Source: Stenotrophomonas geniculata ATCC 19374 = JCM 13324 (lineage in GTDB: Bacteria > Pseudomonadota > Gammaproteobacteria > Xanthomonadales > Xanthomonadaceae). From it: 59,364 nucleotides of DNA. Numbering within the stretch: the stretch's first letter is position 1; each line of letters starts with the position of its first letter. Positions 49,281 through 59,364 of this stretch are shown one piece after another. The position numbers were made by a program, and so were the translations under genes. The DNA is taken from assembly GCF_001431625.1 (NCBI RefSeq), contig NZ_LLXT01000035.1, positions 1 to 59,364 on the forward strand, written 5' to 3'. Under the pieces are notes generated by a model that did not search any database, was not told the DNA's origin, and saw only the letters and a list, made by a program, of their open reading frames with translations.

Positions 49281-50171
49281 TCAGCTCTGTTGCAGCGGGG
49301 TCAGCAGGCGCAGGCCGCGCTTGGCGCCGTCCACCATGTAGACGCCGCCTTCCGGCAGCAGATCGCTGCCGGCCTGCTCGACCGGGTCGGCCTCGTGCCA
49401 CGGCACGCTCTGCCGCGGCCCCGGAATGAAAGCGCGCCAGCGGCCATAGCGTTCCGCCTCTGCATTGGGATCATGGTTCAGGGCGAAGTTCACCGGGATG
49501 CGAACCGTCCAGCTGTCCCGGGTGCTGTCCTCGCCGGTGGTCGGTGGCTTGAAGGTCCAGGTGCGGGCGGTGCTGACGCTGGCTCTGGCCAGGATGTCGC
49601 GCATCTTGGCCAGGGTCCGCTCGGACGCGACCACAGCCATGTTCACCTGCTCGGCGGCCACGTCGGCCACTGTTCCGTCACGCGCCACCTTGACCAGCAG
49701 CAGCACCTCACCCTGGCCACCGTTACGGTAGGCCGCCTCCGGGTAGCGCGGCGGTGTCATGTGCAGCGGGGTCACCGAACCAGTGGCCTCAGGATCGTAC
49801 TCGCTGAAGTCGACACTGGTCATGCTGATTTCATAACCGCCGTCGGCCGCAGCCTTGCCGCGCAGGCGAACGCGCAAAGGGGCCCTCGTGGCCACCGCCT
49901 GGCCATCACGCAGCGTGGGCTCGAAGCGCCAGCCACCGATGGTGCCTTCGACGAAGGAGGCGATGCTCGGGGCGACCATGGCTTTCTGGTCCAGCACCAG
50001 CGAACTGACCGCGCCCTCCGGCGTGACCTCGATATGACCGGACAGCACCATGCTCATTTCCGCAGTCGCACGTACAGCGCGTGCGGTCTGCGCAGTGGCG
50101 TCACCTGCAAGCAGGGGGGCGCCGGCACCGACGGCCAGCGCGAGGGCGAGAAACAGTGGAGAACGCATCAT
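49281..50171 (-). CDS. Exported TonB-C-domain protein
   Basis: The 296-residue protein has a signal peptide (FLALALAVGAGAPLLAGDATAQ). A TonB C-terminal-like domain sits around 140-230 (PPRYPEAAYRNGGQGEVLLLVKVARDGTVADV). It lacks the membrane anchor and Pro-rich span of true TonB, so it is probably a periplasmic protein with the same fold. Start: two consecutive ATG codons, the first at 50171. Confidence 0.82.
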   Translation of the reverse strand: MMRSPLFLALALAVGAGAPLLAGDATAQTARAVRATAEMSMVLSGHIEVTPEGAVSSLVLDQKAMVAPSIASFVEGTIGGWRFEPTLRDGQAVATRAPLRVRLRGKAAADGGYEISMTSVDFSEYDPEATGSVTPLHMTPPRYPEAAYRNGGQGEVLLLVKVARDGTVADVAAEQVNMAVVASERTLAKMRDILARASVSTARTWTFKPPTTGEDSTRDSWTVRIPVNFALNHDPNAEAERYGRWRAFIPGPRQSVPWHEADPVEQAGSDLLPEGGVYMVDGAKRGLRLLTPLQQS

Positions 50172-50232
50172 TGCCGGATCCTTGGTGATGAACAGCGAGC
50201 GTACCTCAGTCCCAATACCCATGACAGCCGGC

Positions 50233-51963
50233 TCAGGCCAGCCGGTGTGCACCCGCATAGGGCGGCGTATCCGGATAGTCCCCTCGTGCGAAGCGTTCCT
50301 GCAGGCCCTGCCACCAGCCCGGGTCGAACAGGTGCCGGTAGTGCTCGCGCACGGCTGCCAGCTCCGTAGCCGGCAGGCCCATGAATGGACCGAAGCGCTC
50401 GGGAAACACATCGCGCGGGCCAACATGGAACCAGGGCTCGTCGGCCATGGCCTCCTCCGGCGTACGCGGCTGCGGCCACGCACGGAACACGCAGTCGCTG
50501 ACCAGGCACAGCTCGTCATAGTCGTAGAACACGGCCCGGCCGTGCCGTGATACACCGAAGTTCTTCGGCAGCATGTCACCGGGGAAGATGTTGTTGCGCG
50601 CCATGTCGGTGATCGCCTGCGCGTAGTCGAGCACCGCTGCACGTACCGCCTCCCCGCCCTGCTCGCGCAGGTACAGGTTCAATGGACGGAAACGGCGCTG
50701 CACGTAGCACAGTGCGATCTCCACCTCATCGCCATCAACGCGTACGCTCTGCGCGCACTGCTGCAGCAGTTCGTCCAGCAGGGCCGGCGCGAAACGCGCG
50801 CGCGGAAAGCGCAGATGACGATAGGGCTGCGCATCGAGCAGGCGGCCGACACGATCGAGATTGAACACCAGCGCGTACTTCTCTTCCACCTGCTGCCGCG
50901 ACATCGCCTTGGGCCACGCGAAACGGTCGCGGATCAGCTTGAACACCAGCGGATAGCTGGGCAGGGTGAACACCGCCATGACCATGCCCGGCGTGCCTTC
51001 GGCATGCACCAGCCGCTCCTGCGGGTGCTCGTTGAAGTGGCGGAAGAACGTGCGGTAGCGCTCGGTCTTGCCCTGCTTGGCACGTCCCAGCACCGTGTAG
51101 ATCTCATCGATGGGCTTGCCCGGCAGCAGGCTGCGCAGGAACACCACGGCATCGCCCACCGTACCCAGATCGGCCTGGAAGTAGCTGCGCGACACGCCAA
51201 ACAGATGGGCAACATCACGGCGCCGGGTCAGCACCGCATCGGCACGCAGGCCGCGCGCGTCGTTGACCAGGGCAATCACGCAGGGTGAGAAGCGGTGCTC
51301 GCCGAATACACGTCCAACCAGATAGGCGCGGCGCTCGCGGTAGAACACGGTGTCGAGCAGTTCGATGCTGCGTACCGGCGTGTCCCCCCAATGGGCGAGG
51401 TCGTCCTGCAGGCGAACGGCGATGGCCGCCGCGCAGCGCAGCTGGTGCACGTACGGAATGTCGAAACGATAATCGGCCAATACGCGTTGCAGGGCCTCCA
51501 CCGGCCGCGTCGGCGAGACGGCATAGGTATGGCGCGCGACGGGATGGGTGATTGCATCGGAAGGCTCGACGTCGAAAGCAATGAATTCCAGCGCCGGGTC
51601 CACGCCGCGGGTAGCGAACAGGCGCCGCGACAGCGTGTTGTAGAAGGTCTTGTACAGCTCGGCGTCGATCAGGCCCTGCAACAGCGCGCTGTAGCCAGCG
51701 TGCACCTGCAGCCACAGCGCGCGCTCGCCGATCGCGTCACCGGCGAGGCGGCGCAACGCATCCATCTGCTCGGCGATGCACAGGTCGTAGAGGGCGATGC
51801 GCTCGACTGCATCCTGTCGCGCACCGGCCCAGTCGCGCTGCTCGAAGCGCTGCCGCGCCCGCGCGGTGATCGCCGCGAAGCGGGCATGGTACTGCTCGAA
51901 ACCATCGCGGATGGCACCGGCGATACGCGGCGCCAGCTCGGTAGCGATGTCAGGCTTGGACAT
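50233..51963 (-). CDS. aceK: Isocitrate dehydrogenase kinase/phosphatase
   Basis: The 576-residue AceK has its ATP-binding loop region in [43 protein letters not shown] gives the kinase catalytic and metal-binding segment, and an N-terminal regulatory domain begins [17 protein letters not shown]. It switches isocitrate dehydrogenase off to divert isocitrate to the glyoxylate shunt. aceA and aceB are not nearby. The isocitrate dehydrogenase in this window is the monomeric type, not AceK's usual substrate. Confidence 0.95.
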   Translation of the reverse strand: MSKPDIATELAPRIAGAIRDGFEQYHARFAAITARARQRFEQRDWAGARQDAVERIALYDLCIAEQMDALRRLAGDAIGERALWLQVHAGYSALLQGLIDAELYKTFYNTLSRRLFATRGVDPALEFIAFDVEPSDAITHPVARHTYAVSPTRPVEALQRVLADYRFDIPYVHQLRCAAAIAVRLQDDLAHWGDTPVRSIELLDTVFYRERRAYLVGRVFGEHRFSPCVIALVNDARGLRADAVLTRRRDVAHLFGVSRSYFQADLGTVGDAVVFLRSLLPGKPIDEIYTVLGRAKQGKTERYRTFFRHFNEHPQERLVHAEGTPGMVMAVFTLPSYPLVFKLIRDRFAWPKAMSRQQVEEKYALVFNLDRVGRLLDAQPYRHLRFPRARFAPALLDELLQQCAQSVRVDGDEVEIALCYVQRRFRPLNLYLREQGGEAVRAAVLDYAQAITDMARNNIFPGDMLPKNFGVSRHGRAVFYDYDELCLVSDCVFRAWPQPRTPEEAMADEPWFHVGPRDVFPERFGPFMGLPATELAAVREHYRHLFDPGWWQGLQERFARGDYPDTPPYAGAHRLA

Positions 51964-52018
51964 GCATGGCTCACCCGGGAGGACCGGCTTTACCATACGC
52001 TGGCGTGGGGTTGCTTGT

Positions 52019-52114
52019 GTAGAGTCGAGCCATGCTCGGCTGATCCAGGCAGAAGCAGCCGAGCATGGCTCGGCTCTACAGTTGCAAAGAGCAGTCGGGC
52101 GGGCTCGACTCTAC
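52019..52114. repeat. SMAG/GTAG cluster of three elements
   Basis: GTAGAGTCGAGCC..GCTCGGCT (52019-52041) faces AGCCGAGC..GGCTCGGCTCTAC (52057-52079). A third partial unit (AGTCGGGC..CTCGACTCTAC, 52093-52114) follows. They fill the gap upstream of aceK and downstream of the roadblock operon. Confidence 0.85.
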
Positions 52115-52127
52115 CGAAGCCAATGGC

Positions 52128-52487
52128 TCAGATCGCCAGTTCGGCCTCCACGTCCTGCACCTTGCGCCGGGCCAGCGCCAGGTTGGACTTGGTACGGTCC
52201 AGCACGATGTAGAAGAACAAGCCCTTCTTCTTCGCCACCGGGCGCATGATGTGGTACGCCTTGCCCAGCGAGATCAGGATGTCCTCGATGCTGTCGTTGA
52301 GGTTCAGCGACGCGGCGGTCTTCATCTTGGCGCGGATCACTTCGGTGTTGCCGGCGGCGGCCACTTCCATGTCCATGCCGGCACCGGCCTCGCCCAGCAG
52401 CATGCCGCTTTCGTAGTCGACCAGCGCCACTGCCTGCGCGCCGTCGATGCCCATCAGTGCGTTCAACGATTCATTCAATCCAGCCAC
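52128..52487 (-). CDS. Roadblock/LC7 protein A
   Basis: The 119-residue protein has the roadblock/MglB-like fold: ALMGIDGAQAVALVDYESGMLLGEAG, then MKTAASLNLNDSIEDILISLGKAYHIMRPV and FFYIVLDRTKSNLALAR. The start is a GTG with AAGGGG 6 bases upstream; no ATG suits. It is the last gene of the four-gene GTPase operon. Such proteins dimerise and act as GTPase-activating partners or scaffolds. Confidence 0.85.
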   Translation of the reverse strand: MAGLNESLNALMGIDGAQAVALVDYESGMLLGEAGAGMDMEVAAAGNTEVIRAKMKTAASLNLNDSIEDILISLGKAYHIMRPVAKKKGLFFYIVLDRTKSNLALARRKVQDVEAELAI

Positions 52488-52540
52488 GTCGCACCCCTTG
52501 TCGATGTTGGTTCGAGCCCCTCGTTCCCCTGCGGCCGGGC

Positions 52541-52957
52541 TCACGATCCGCCGAGTTCGGCCAGGATCGCCTGGCCACATTCCCTGCTCTGCCACAGCAC
52601 CTGGCCGATCACGCTGCGCTGGTCGCAGGCTGCCATCAGCAGCAGCGGTGCACGTCCCTCGGCCTGGATCGCCAGCATCAGCACCTTGCCGCCGGCCGCC
52701 TCCAGCATCAGCGTCTGCAGATCCCCCAGCAGCAGTTCGCGCCCGACCGCCGCGGCCAGCGCCAGCATCGCGCTGGTCATTGCCGCCAGCCGTTCGCCGC
52801 GCCCTTCGGCACCAGCGCTGACCAGGGCAAAGCCATCGACACTGGCCAGCACTACCGTGCGCACGCCTTCCACCCGCTGCTGCAGGTCCTGCAGCAGCGG
52901 CTGCAGGCGCGCACGCTGGCCGGCATCGGGCAGCACCGCCATCTGCCCGTCAGCCAT
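52541..52957 (-). CDS. Roadblock/LC7 protein B
   Basis: The 138-residue protein has a roadblock fold: LLQDLQQRVEGVRTVVLASVDGFALVSAG, then TSAMLALAAAVGRELLLGDLQTLMLEAAGGKVLMLAI. It overlaps the GTPase gene by eight bases, so translation is coupled. Its sequence differs from roadblock A, so the two probably have separate roles or form a heterodimer. Confidence 0.87.
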   Translation of the reverse strand: MADGQMAVLPDAGQRARLQPLLQDLQQRVEGVRTVVLASVDGFALVSAGAEGRGERLAAMTSAMLALAAAVGRELLLGDLQTLMLEAAGGKVLMLAIQAEGRAPLLLMAACDQRSVIGQVLWQSRECGQAILAELGGS

Positions 52958-53498
52958 GCGCGGCCACCAGTGCGTGCGCTTCCATTTCGCTCATCAGTAC
53001 ATCCATCAGCAGCAATCCCTGTTCGCGGTCGCGGGCATCCACCGCCAGCAAAGGCAGCGGTTGATCATCCAGGCTGGCGCGTGCAGCCCAGTCGTCCAGC
53101 GCAGCGTGCGGCGCCTGGTCGAGATGGGTGACCGCCACCACCAGCGCCAATGACGCTGCGAACGGCTGCAGCACCTGCAGGTAGTCCTCCAGCTCGCCGG
53201 CCAACCCGGCACGGCGCGCGTCCAGCAGCAGCACCGCACCACGTGCCCCCTGCAGCAGGATCGGCCACAGGAAATCAAAGCGCTGCTGGCCGGGTGTCCC
53301 GTAGAGCCGCAGGCGTTCGCCGTTGGGCAGGTCGATGTCTGCGTAGTCCAGCGCGACGGTGGTGGAGGCCTTGTCGGCGCCGAGGCGATCACTGTTGGCC
53401 ACATCGGTGTCGATCACCGCCCCGGCCGCGATGCTGCGCACGAGTGTCGACTTGCCGCTGCCCATGCCACCGAGCACGACCACCTTGTGCTCACGCAT
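52950..53498 (-). CDS. Small Ras-like GTPase (MglA/CvnD-like)
   Basis: The 182-residue single-domain GTPase has P-loop GGMGSGKST, switch region ASTTVALDYADIDL, G3 GTPGQQRFDFLW (TPGQ in place of DxxGQ, as in bacterial conservon GTPases) and G4 THLD (for NKxD). It should cycle GTP/GDP with a roadblock partner. The start ATG 53498 overlaps the previous gene by eight bases. Confidence 0.9.
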   Translation of the reverse strand: MREHKVVVLGGMGSGKSTLVRSIAAGAVIDTDVANSDRLGADKASTTVALDYADIDLPNGERLRLYGTPGQQRFDFLWPILLQGARGAVLLLDARRAGLAGELEDYLQVLQPFAASLALVVAVTHLDQAPHAALDDWAARASLDDQPLPLLAVDARDREQGLLLMDVLMSEMEAHALVAAHG

Positions 53499-54456
53499 TG
53501 CGCTCGCTCCCACGCAGGTGGCGCCACAGGCGAGCAAGCAGGCCGTTGTCGGTGCCATTGCCGCGTAGTGCCGTCATCGGTGCCGCCGGGGCGCTCTGCA
53601 ACTGTGCGTAACCGCAGAGATAGGCGGCATGGATGAAATCACGCACCGCCGCAGCCGGCAACTCGAGCAGCATCGCGCATTCTTCAACCGTGCACGCGCG
53701 CTTGAGCAGCAGCGAACACAGGCGGAAGCCATCGTGGTCGTGACCCAGCACGCGGAAATCCGGCCAGCGCAGCAGCTTCACCGAGGCGCCACGCAGGCGT
53801 TCGTCCAGTGCCTGCCAATGGCGGCTGCATTGCGCCCACTGCCACAGCAGCGGCCGCAGTGGTTGGCGTGGCCGCTCGCCGGCCAGGGCCTGCAAGCGAG
53901 CCGGCGTGAGCGCATCCAGCTGCAGGCGTTCGAAGGCATCGGCCAAACGCTCCACCAGCACGCTCGCGGGCTCCTGCAGCAGCACGGCCTGGTCATGCTC
54001 GAGGTCCATCAGCAGGACGGGATCACCCGCGTCACTCAGCAGTGCCTGCCCCTGGCGCAGGGGCAGCCGCTCGCGCAGCAGGCGGGTGATGGCGTGCGCA
54101 CCATCGGCAAGACGGATCGGTGCGGGTGCGTGCATGGTCAGGGGCTCCACTGCCAACTGCATCCCGCGCAGGGCGCGGCCGATGGCACCGTCATCAAGTA
54201 TGTCCTGATGGCCATCGCCGTCGCGCAGCTGGCCCCTCAGATCCTCGATCCAGCACTGCAGTCGCGGGCGTTGCTGGCGCATGCGCAGGGCCGCGTTGCG
54301 CAGCGCCGGCGTATCGCGGATGACCAGCAGGTCGCAATCGTCCAGATCCTGGCTGCGGCGGATCTGGCCGTCCGGCAGCGCCGATGCTACGCGTAGCCGC
54401 TGCAGCAGGGCCTGCTCGCCCTGGATGTCGGTTCCCACTACCAGCACGCGTGCCAT
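53491..54456 (-). CDS. GTPase-operon protein with winged-helix-like tail
   Basis: The 321-residue protein has an N-terminal Rossmann-like segment (MARVLVVGTDIQGEQALLQRL) and a helical middle. The C-terminal piece, FRLCSLLLKRACTVEECAMLLELPAAAVRDFIHAAYLCGY, reads as a winged helix-turn-helix and resembles the DUF742 tail logic in Streptomyces conservons. I do not recognise a family. It is first in the operon and may be the partner or effector of the GTPase. Confidence 0.7.
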   Translation of the reverse strand: MARVLVVGTDIQGEQALLQRLRVASALPDGQIRRSQDLDDCDLLVIRDTPALRNAALRMRQQRPRLQCWIEDLRGQLRDGDGHQDILDDGAIGRALRGMQLAVEPLTMHAPAPIRLADGAHAITRLLRERLPLRQGQALLSDAGDPVLLMDLEHDQAVLLQEPASVLVERLADAFERLQLDALTPARLQALAGERPRQPLRPLLWQWAQCSRHWQALDERLRGASVKLLRWPDFRVLGHDHDGFRLCSLLLKRACTVEECAMLLELPAAAVRDFIHAAYLCGYAQLQSAPAAPMTALRGNGTDNGLLARLWRHLRGSERNA

Positions 54457-54679
54457 CCGTGTTCCCCGTGCGGCCACCTCCCCGGTGGCCTCGCGTCGCC
54501 AAGGCTAGGACATCGCCAGCGGCAGCCGTCGTGATCGACTGCTCAGATCGGAAGCGGTTGCAGACGGTGTCCGATCGGTTCTGCGACAGCCATCGCGGGC
54601 AAGTTTCATGCCGCTTTGACGGCATTCCGACCGCCAACGGATGTCACGGTTCTGGACGCGGGTCGAATGGGGCCGCCCA

Positions 54680-54707
54680 AAAAGAAACCCGCGCCGAAGC
54701 GCGGGTT
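54680..54707 (-). terminator. Rho-independent terminator of icd
   Basis: On the minus strand AACCCGCGC-TTCG-GCGCGGGTT is followed by TCTTTTTGGG. It starts about 27 bases beyond the icd stop and should be strong. Confidence 0.88.
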
Positions 54708-54734
54708 CCGGGGTCACGACCGAACGGCGACGGA

Positions 54735-57299
<2,565 letters not shown>

Positions 57300-57812
57300 T
57301 TACTTGACCTCGAACTCCTGCGGCGTTCCGGCCGCCTTGCCATCGACGGTGACCTCGGCGCGGTACTTGCCGGCCGGCCAGCCCTTTGCATTCTTGAACG
57401 TGACGTTGGTGGTTTCCGCACCGCTGGTGTTCAGCGTGGCGTTCTGTTCGCCGGCCACCTGGCCGTCCTGGTAGGTCAGCTTCGCGCCAACGGTGACGTT
57501 GTTGGCGGCACCGTCGGTCTTGACCGAGACGATGACGTCGTCCTTCGGTGCGAACAATGCCGTGGTCGCAACCGACTTGTCGGCGGCTGCGGTCTTGCCG
57601 ACGGTGACCGCCGAGACGCTCACTGCAGCAGCTTCGGCCATCGGCGGCGGCGCACCGGTCATCGGTGCGGGTGCTGCCGGTTCGGCCGGAGCGGTCGCTG
57701 CCGGAGCGGCGTTGCTGTCGGTCGACTCTTCTTTCTTCTTGCAACCGACCAAGGCGACGCTGCCCAGCAGGGCGGCGATCAGGGCGGTCTGGAGCGGGGT
57801 GGTCTTGATCAT
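57300..57812 (-). CDS. Hypothetical lipoprotein, Ala/Pro-rich
   Basis: The 170-residue protein has a lipobox (ALLGSVALVGC, Cys at 24) followed by KKKEESTDSN and a 45-residue Ala/Pro/Glu linker. A compact beta domain follows (AVTVGKTAAADKSVATTALFAPKDDVIVSVKT, YRAEVTVDGK). The fold suggests an Ig-like or adhesin-type module. It lies 45 bases after the LysM gene and probably shares its transcript. Confidence 0.8.
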   Translation of the reverse strand: MIKTTPLQTALIAALLGSVALVGCKKKEESTDSNAAPAATAPAEPAAPAPMTGAPPPMAEAAAVSVSAVTVGKTAAADKSVATTALFAPKDDVIVSVKTDGAANNVTVGAKLTYQDGQVAGEQNATLNTSGAETTNVTFKNAKGWPAGKYRAEVTVDGKAAGTPQEFEVK

Positions 57813-57857
57813 TCGGGGTTCCTCCCAGGGATTGTCGGACGGCGTTCGATGGCCGGC

Positions 57858-58151
57858 TTACTTCGGCGGCAGCTTCAGGGTCTGGCCCGGGAAGATCTTG
57901 TCCGGGTCATCAAGCACATCGCGGTTGGCTTCGAAGATCTTTTTCCAGGCGTTGGCGTCGCCCAGATGCTGCTTGGCGATCTTCGACAGCGAGTCACCCT
58001 TCTGCACGGTATAGGTGCCGCCGCTGACAACGTCTGCGGTGCTGTCCACCGAGGCGCTGACGCCGGAGAAGTCCGCCTTCGGCACCTGCTCGGCGGTACT
58101 GTCGACGCTGCCACTGACGCCGGAGAAATCGGCTTTCTTCTCGGTACTCAT
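57858..58151 (-). CDS. Short LysM protein with duplicated N-terminus
   Basis: The 97-residue protein has one C-terminal LysM domain (YTVQKGDSLSKIAKQHLGDANAWKKIFEANRD). The N-terminal 40 residues are two near-copies of an 18-residue unit: KADFSGVSGSVDSTAEQV and KADFSGVSASVDSTADVV. No signal peptide is visible. A single LysM with no enzyme domain suggests a wall or polymer-binding accessory. ATG 58151 was used; a GTG two codons upstream is possible. Confidence 0.83.
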   Translation of the reverse strand: MSTEKKADFSGVSGSVDSTAEQVPKADFSGVSASVDSTADVVSGGTYTVQKGDSLSKIAKQHLGDANAWKKIFEANRDVLDDPDKIFPGQTLKLPPK

Positions 58152-58228
58152 CCACAACTCCCGTCTGCATGACTACGTGGTTCGCACGGTGCCATGGAGG
58201 TTGTTAAATGGGGATGGTGCAGATGTGA

Positions 58229-58303
58229 AGCCGCCCCCGGGGGCGGCTGAACAATCGGGGCGGAAGGTGGCCGCTGCGCTCGCCGGGCGTGGCCCGGCGC
58301 TAC
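58229..58303. repeat. Palindrome and SMAG-like element before LysM
   Basis: AGCCGCCCCCGGGGGCGGCT (58229-58248) is a perfect 20-base palindrome. A SMAG-like unit, GCCGGGC..GCCCGGCGCTAC, lies at 58282-58303. Both are in the 3' flank of queF on the minus strand. The first could form a terminator stem but lacks a T-run. Confidence 0.6.
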
Positions 58304-58322
58304 CCGTAACCGCCTGCGACGG

Positions 58323-59141
58323 TTACTGGCGCAGTTCGCGGTAGGTCGCAGCCGGGGCGGCGATGCCGGGACTGGCGCGCCAGGGATTGATGTCCAGGCC
58401 ACCACGGCGGGTATAACGGGCCTCCACTTCCAGCCACTGCGGCTGGCAGCGCGAAGTCACCTCGCTGAAGATCCGCTCAACGCACTGCTCGTGGAACTCG
58501 GCGTGCTCGCGGTAGCTGACCAGATAGCGCAGCAGGCCGGCACGGTCGATCTTCGGCCCGCGGTAACGCAGGCTGACCGTGGCCCAGTCCGGCTGGCCGG
58601 TGACCGGGCAGTTGGACTTCAGCAGCGACGAGACCAGGGTCTCTTCCACCACCTCGCCCGCATCGGCGGCGAGGAAGTCCGCCTGCGGCGGACCGTAGCA
58701 GTCGATCTCCACGTCCAGCCCGTCGATGGATTCACCGAGCGGCGTCTCACGCAGGCCCGGCAGGCCGAACTCGACCTGGACCGGCGCACCGGCGCAGGCC
58801 GACAGATCCGCCACGATGCGCGCGCGCAGAGCCTCGGCGCTGTCGATGCGGGTGCTGTTGAGGGAGTTGAGGTACAGCTTGAACGACTTCGATTCGATCA
58901 GCCGCGGCGAGGTGCATGGCACCTGCACGGTGGCGACGGCGACCTGCGGCTTGCCACGCGGGTCGAGCCAGCTCAGCTCGAAGGCGTGCCAGCGGTCGTG
59001 GCCGACGAACGGCAGCGCGGCGTCATCGAGGCCGATCTCGGCGCGGGCGCCGCTGCGGGGGATGGGGAACAGCAGGCCGGGATCGTACTGCGACGGGTAA
59101 CTGACCTCGCGACCGAGGCTGGAATCCTGTGGGGTGTTCAT
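58323..59141 (-). CDS. queF: NADPH-dependent preQ0 reductase
   Basis: The 272-residue bimodular QueF reduces 7-cyano-7-deazaguanine to preQ1 in queuosine synthesis. The QueF motif [11 protein letters not shown] and the catalytic Cys in [11 protein letters not shown] are present, with the NADPH-binding [15 protein letters not shown] near 210. Start choice between ATG 59141 and ATG 59150 is uncertain; I used the former. No other queuosine genes are in view. Confidence 0.95.
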   Translation of the reverse strand: MNTPQDSSLGREVSYPSQYDPGLLFPIPRSGARAEIGLDDAALPFVGHDRWHAFELSWLDPRGKPQVAVATVQVPCTSPRLIESKSFKLYLNSLNSTRIDSAEALRARIVADLSACAGAPVQVEFGLPGLRETPLGESIDGLDVEIDCYGPPQADFLAADAGEVVEETLVSSLLKSNCPVTGQPDWATVSLRYRGPKIDRAGLLRYLVSYREHAEFHEQCVERIFSEVTSRCQPQWLEVEARYTRRGGLDINPWRASPGIAAPAATYRELRQ

Positions 59142-59242
59142 GGGCGTCATTGTATCGCGCGGACGGCGGGCCTTCGGCCGGGCCGGCCAACGGCGGAGCC
59201 CCTCCGTGGTGGTTCAGGACAGGATCTCGGGGTCGGCCGGGA

Positions 59243-59333
59243 GGGTGGGTTGGCTGGGGGCCGCTGCAAGTACGTCCATGTAAGCTCGGTCGCCGCATCC
59301 ATGCGGCTCACGCCCCTGCAGCCGGACCCACCC
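59243..59333. repeat. Long imperfect palindrome, copy 2
   Basis: GGGTGGGTTGGCTG at 59243-59256 pairs, with one bulge, with CAGCCGGACCCACCC at 59319-59333. The inner hairpin is CCGCAT-CC-ATGCGG at 59293-59306. Copy 1 has GGTTG/CAACC and CGGCAT/ATGCCG at the matching places, so both stems show compensatory base-pair changes. Confidence 0.75.
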
Positions 59334-59364
59334 CGCCTTCGACGGTTTTCCGCGATCTGTCGGA

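Overview
The window looks like chromosome from a high-GC gammaproteobacterium of the Xanthomonadaceae, most probably the Stenotrophomonas maltophilia group. This rests on three things. The intergenic spaces carry many short palindromes ending in GTAG, the SMAG/GTAG REP family described from S. maltophilia. Core gene orders are Xanthomonas/Stenotrophomonas-like (prmA-DUF3426-fis, purH-purD, rhlB/trxA-rho, aroQ-accB-accC). Several genes also use TTG or GTG starts typical of that family (fis, rho). No rRNA, tRNA, CRISPR array or intact insertion sequence was seen. All sequences were read by eye, so family names rest on motifs and recalled family knowledge, not on searches.

Layout. 1-12.8 kb is an accessory or environmental-sensing stretch: a PepSY/flavodoxin reductase behind a possible Fur site, a chemoreceptor, an arylamine N-acetyltransferase, a sensor kinase/regulator/VOC operon, a DUF2141 plus carotenoid-oxygenase pair, a broken solute-binding gene and a LysR regulator. 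12.8-19.6 kb has a GIY-YIG-like protein, an alkaline phosphatase, a D-Ala-D-Ala-carboxypeptidase-like protein, a TetR/quinone-reductase pair with a clear shared operator, a PEP-mutase-like enzyme and a DOPA-dioxygenase-like protein. 19.9-26.5 kb is core metabolism: aroQ-(LprI-like)-accB-accC, prmA, DUF3426 and fis. 26.6-32.4 kb is a six-gene operon for phospholipid-type chemistry that resembles E. coli ynbABCD with two additions, lying between fis and purH on the opposite strand. 32.6-36.4 kb is purH, a lipoprotein gene and purD. 36.6-38.1 kb is a lower-GC islet with a minimal secreted RHS protein and a likely immunity gene.

38.4-42.8 kb is ftsE-ftsX-(double-receiver protein)-ung-rpoH, an expanded form of the enterobacterial ftsEX-rpoH cluster. 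The rpoH start region carries what looks like a CIRCE (HrcA) operator overlapping a sigma-E-type promoter. 42.9-47.5 kb is rhlB, trxA and rho in the same arrangement as in E. coli. 47.7-52.0 kb holds a diguanylate cyclase, a TonB-C-domain protein and aceK. 52.1-54.5 kb is a four-gene operon of two roadblock proteins, a small Ras-like GTPase and a 321-residue partner with a winged-helix-like tail, similar in logic to the Streptomyces conservons. 54.7-59.1 kb has the monomeric isocitrate dehydrogenase, a lipoprotein, a LysM protein and queF.

The most interesting items are: (1) the CIRCE-like operator and sigma-E promoter at rpoH; (2) the ynb-like lipid operon, whose CDP-alcohol phosphotransferase has two of the four signature aspartates replaced by asparagine; (3) the GTPase/roadblock operon; (4) two ~92-base palindromes at the two ends of the window whose stems differ by compensatory changes; (5) the minimal signal-peptide-bearing RHS protein with a neighbouring immunity candidate; and (6) AceK occurring near a monomeric-type isocitrate dehydrogenase.
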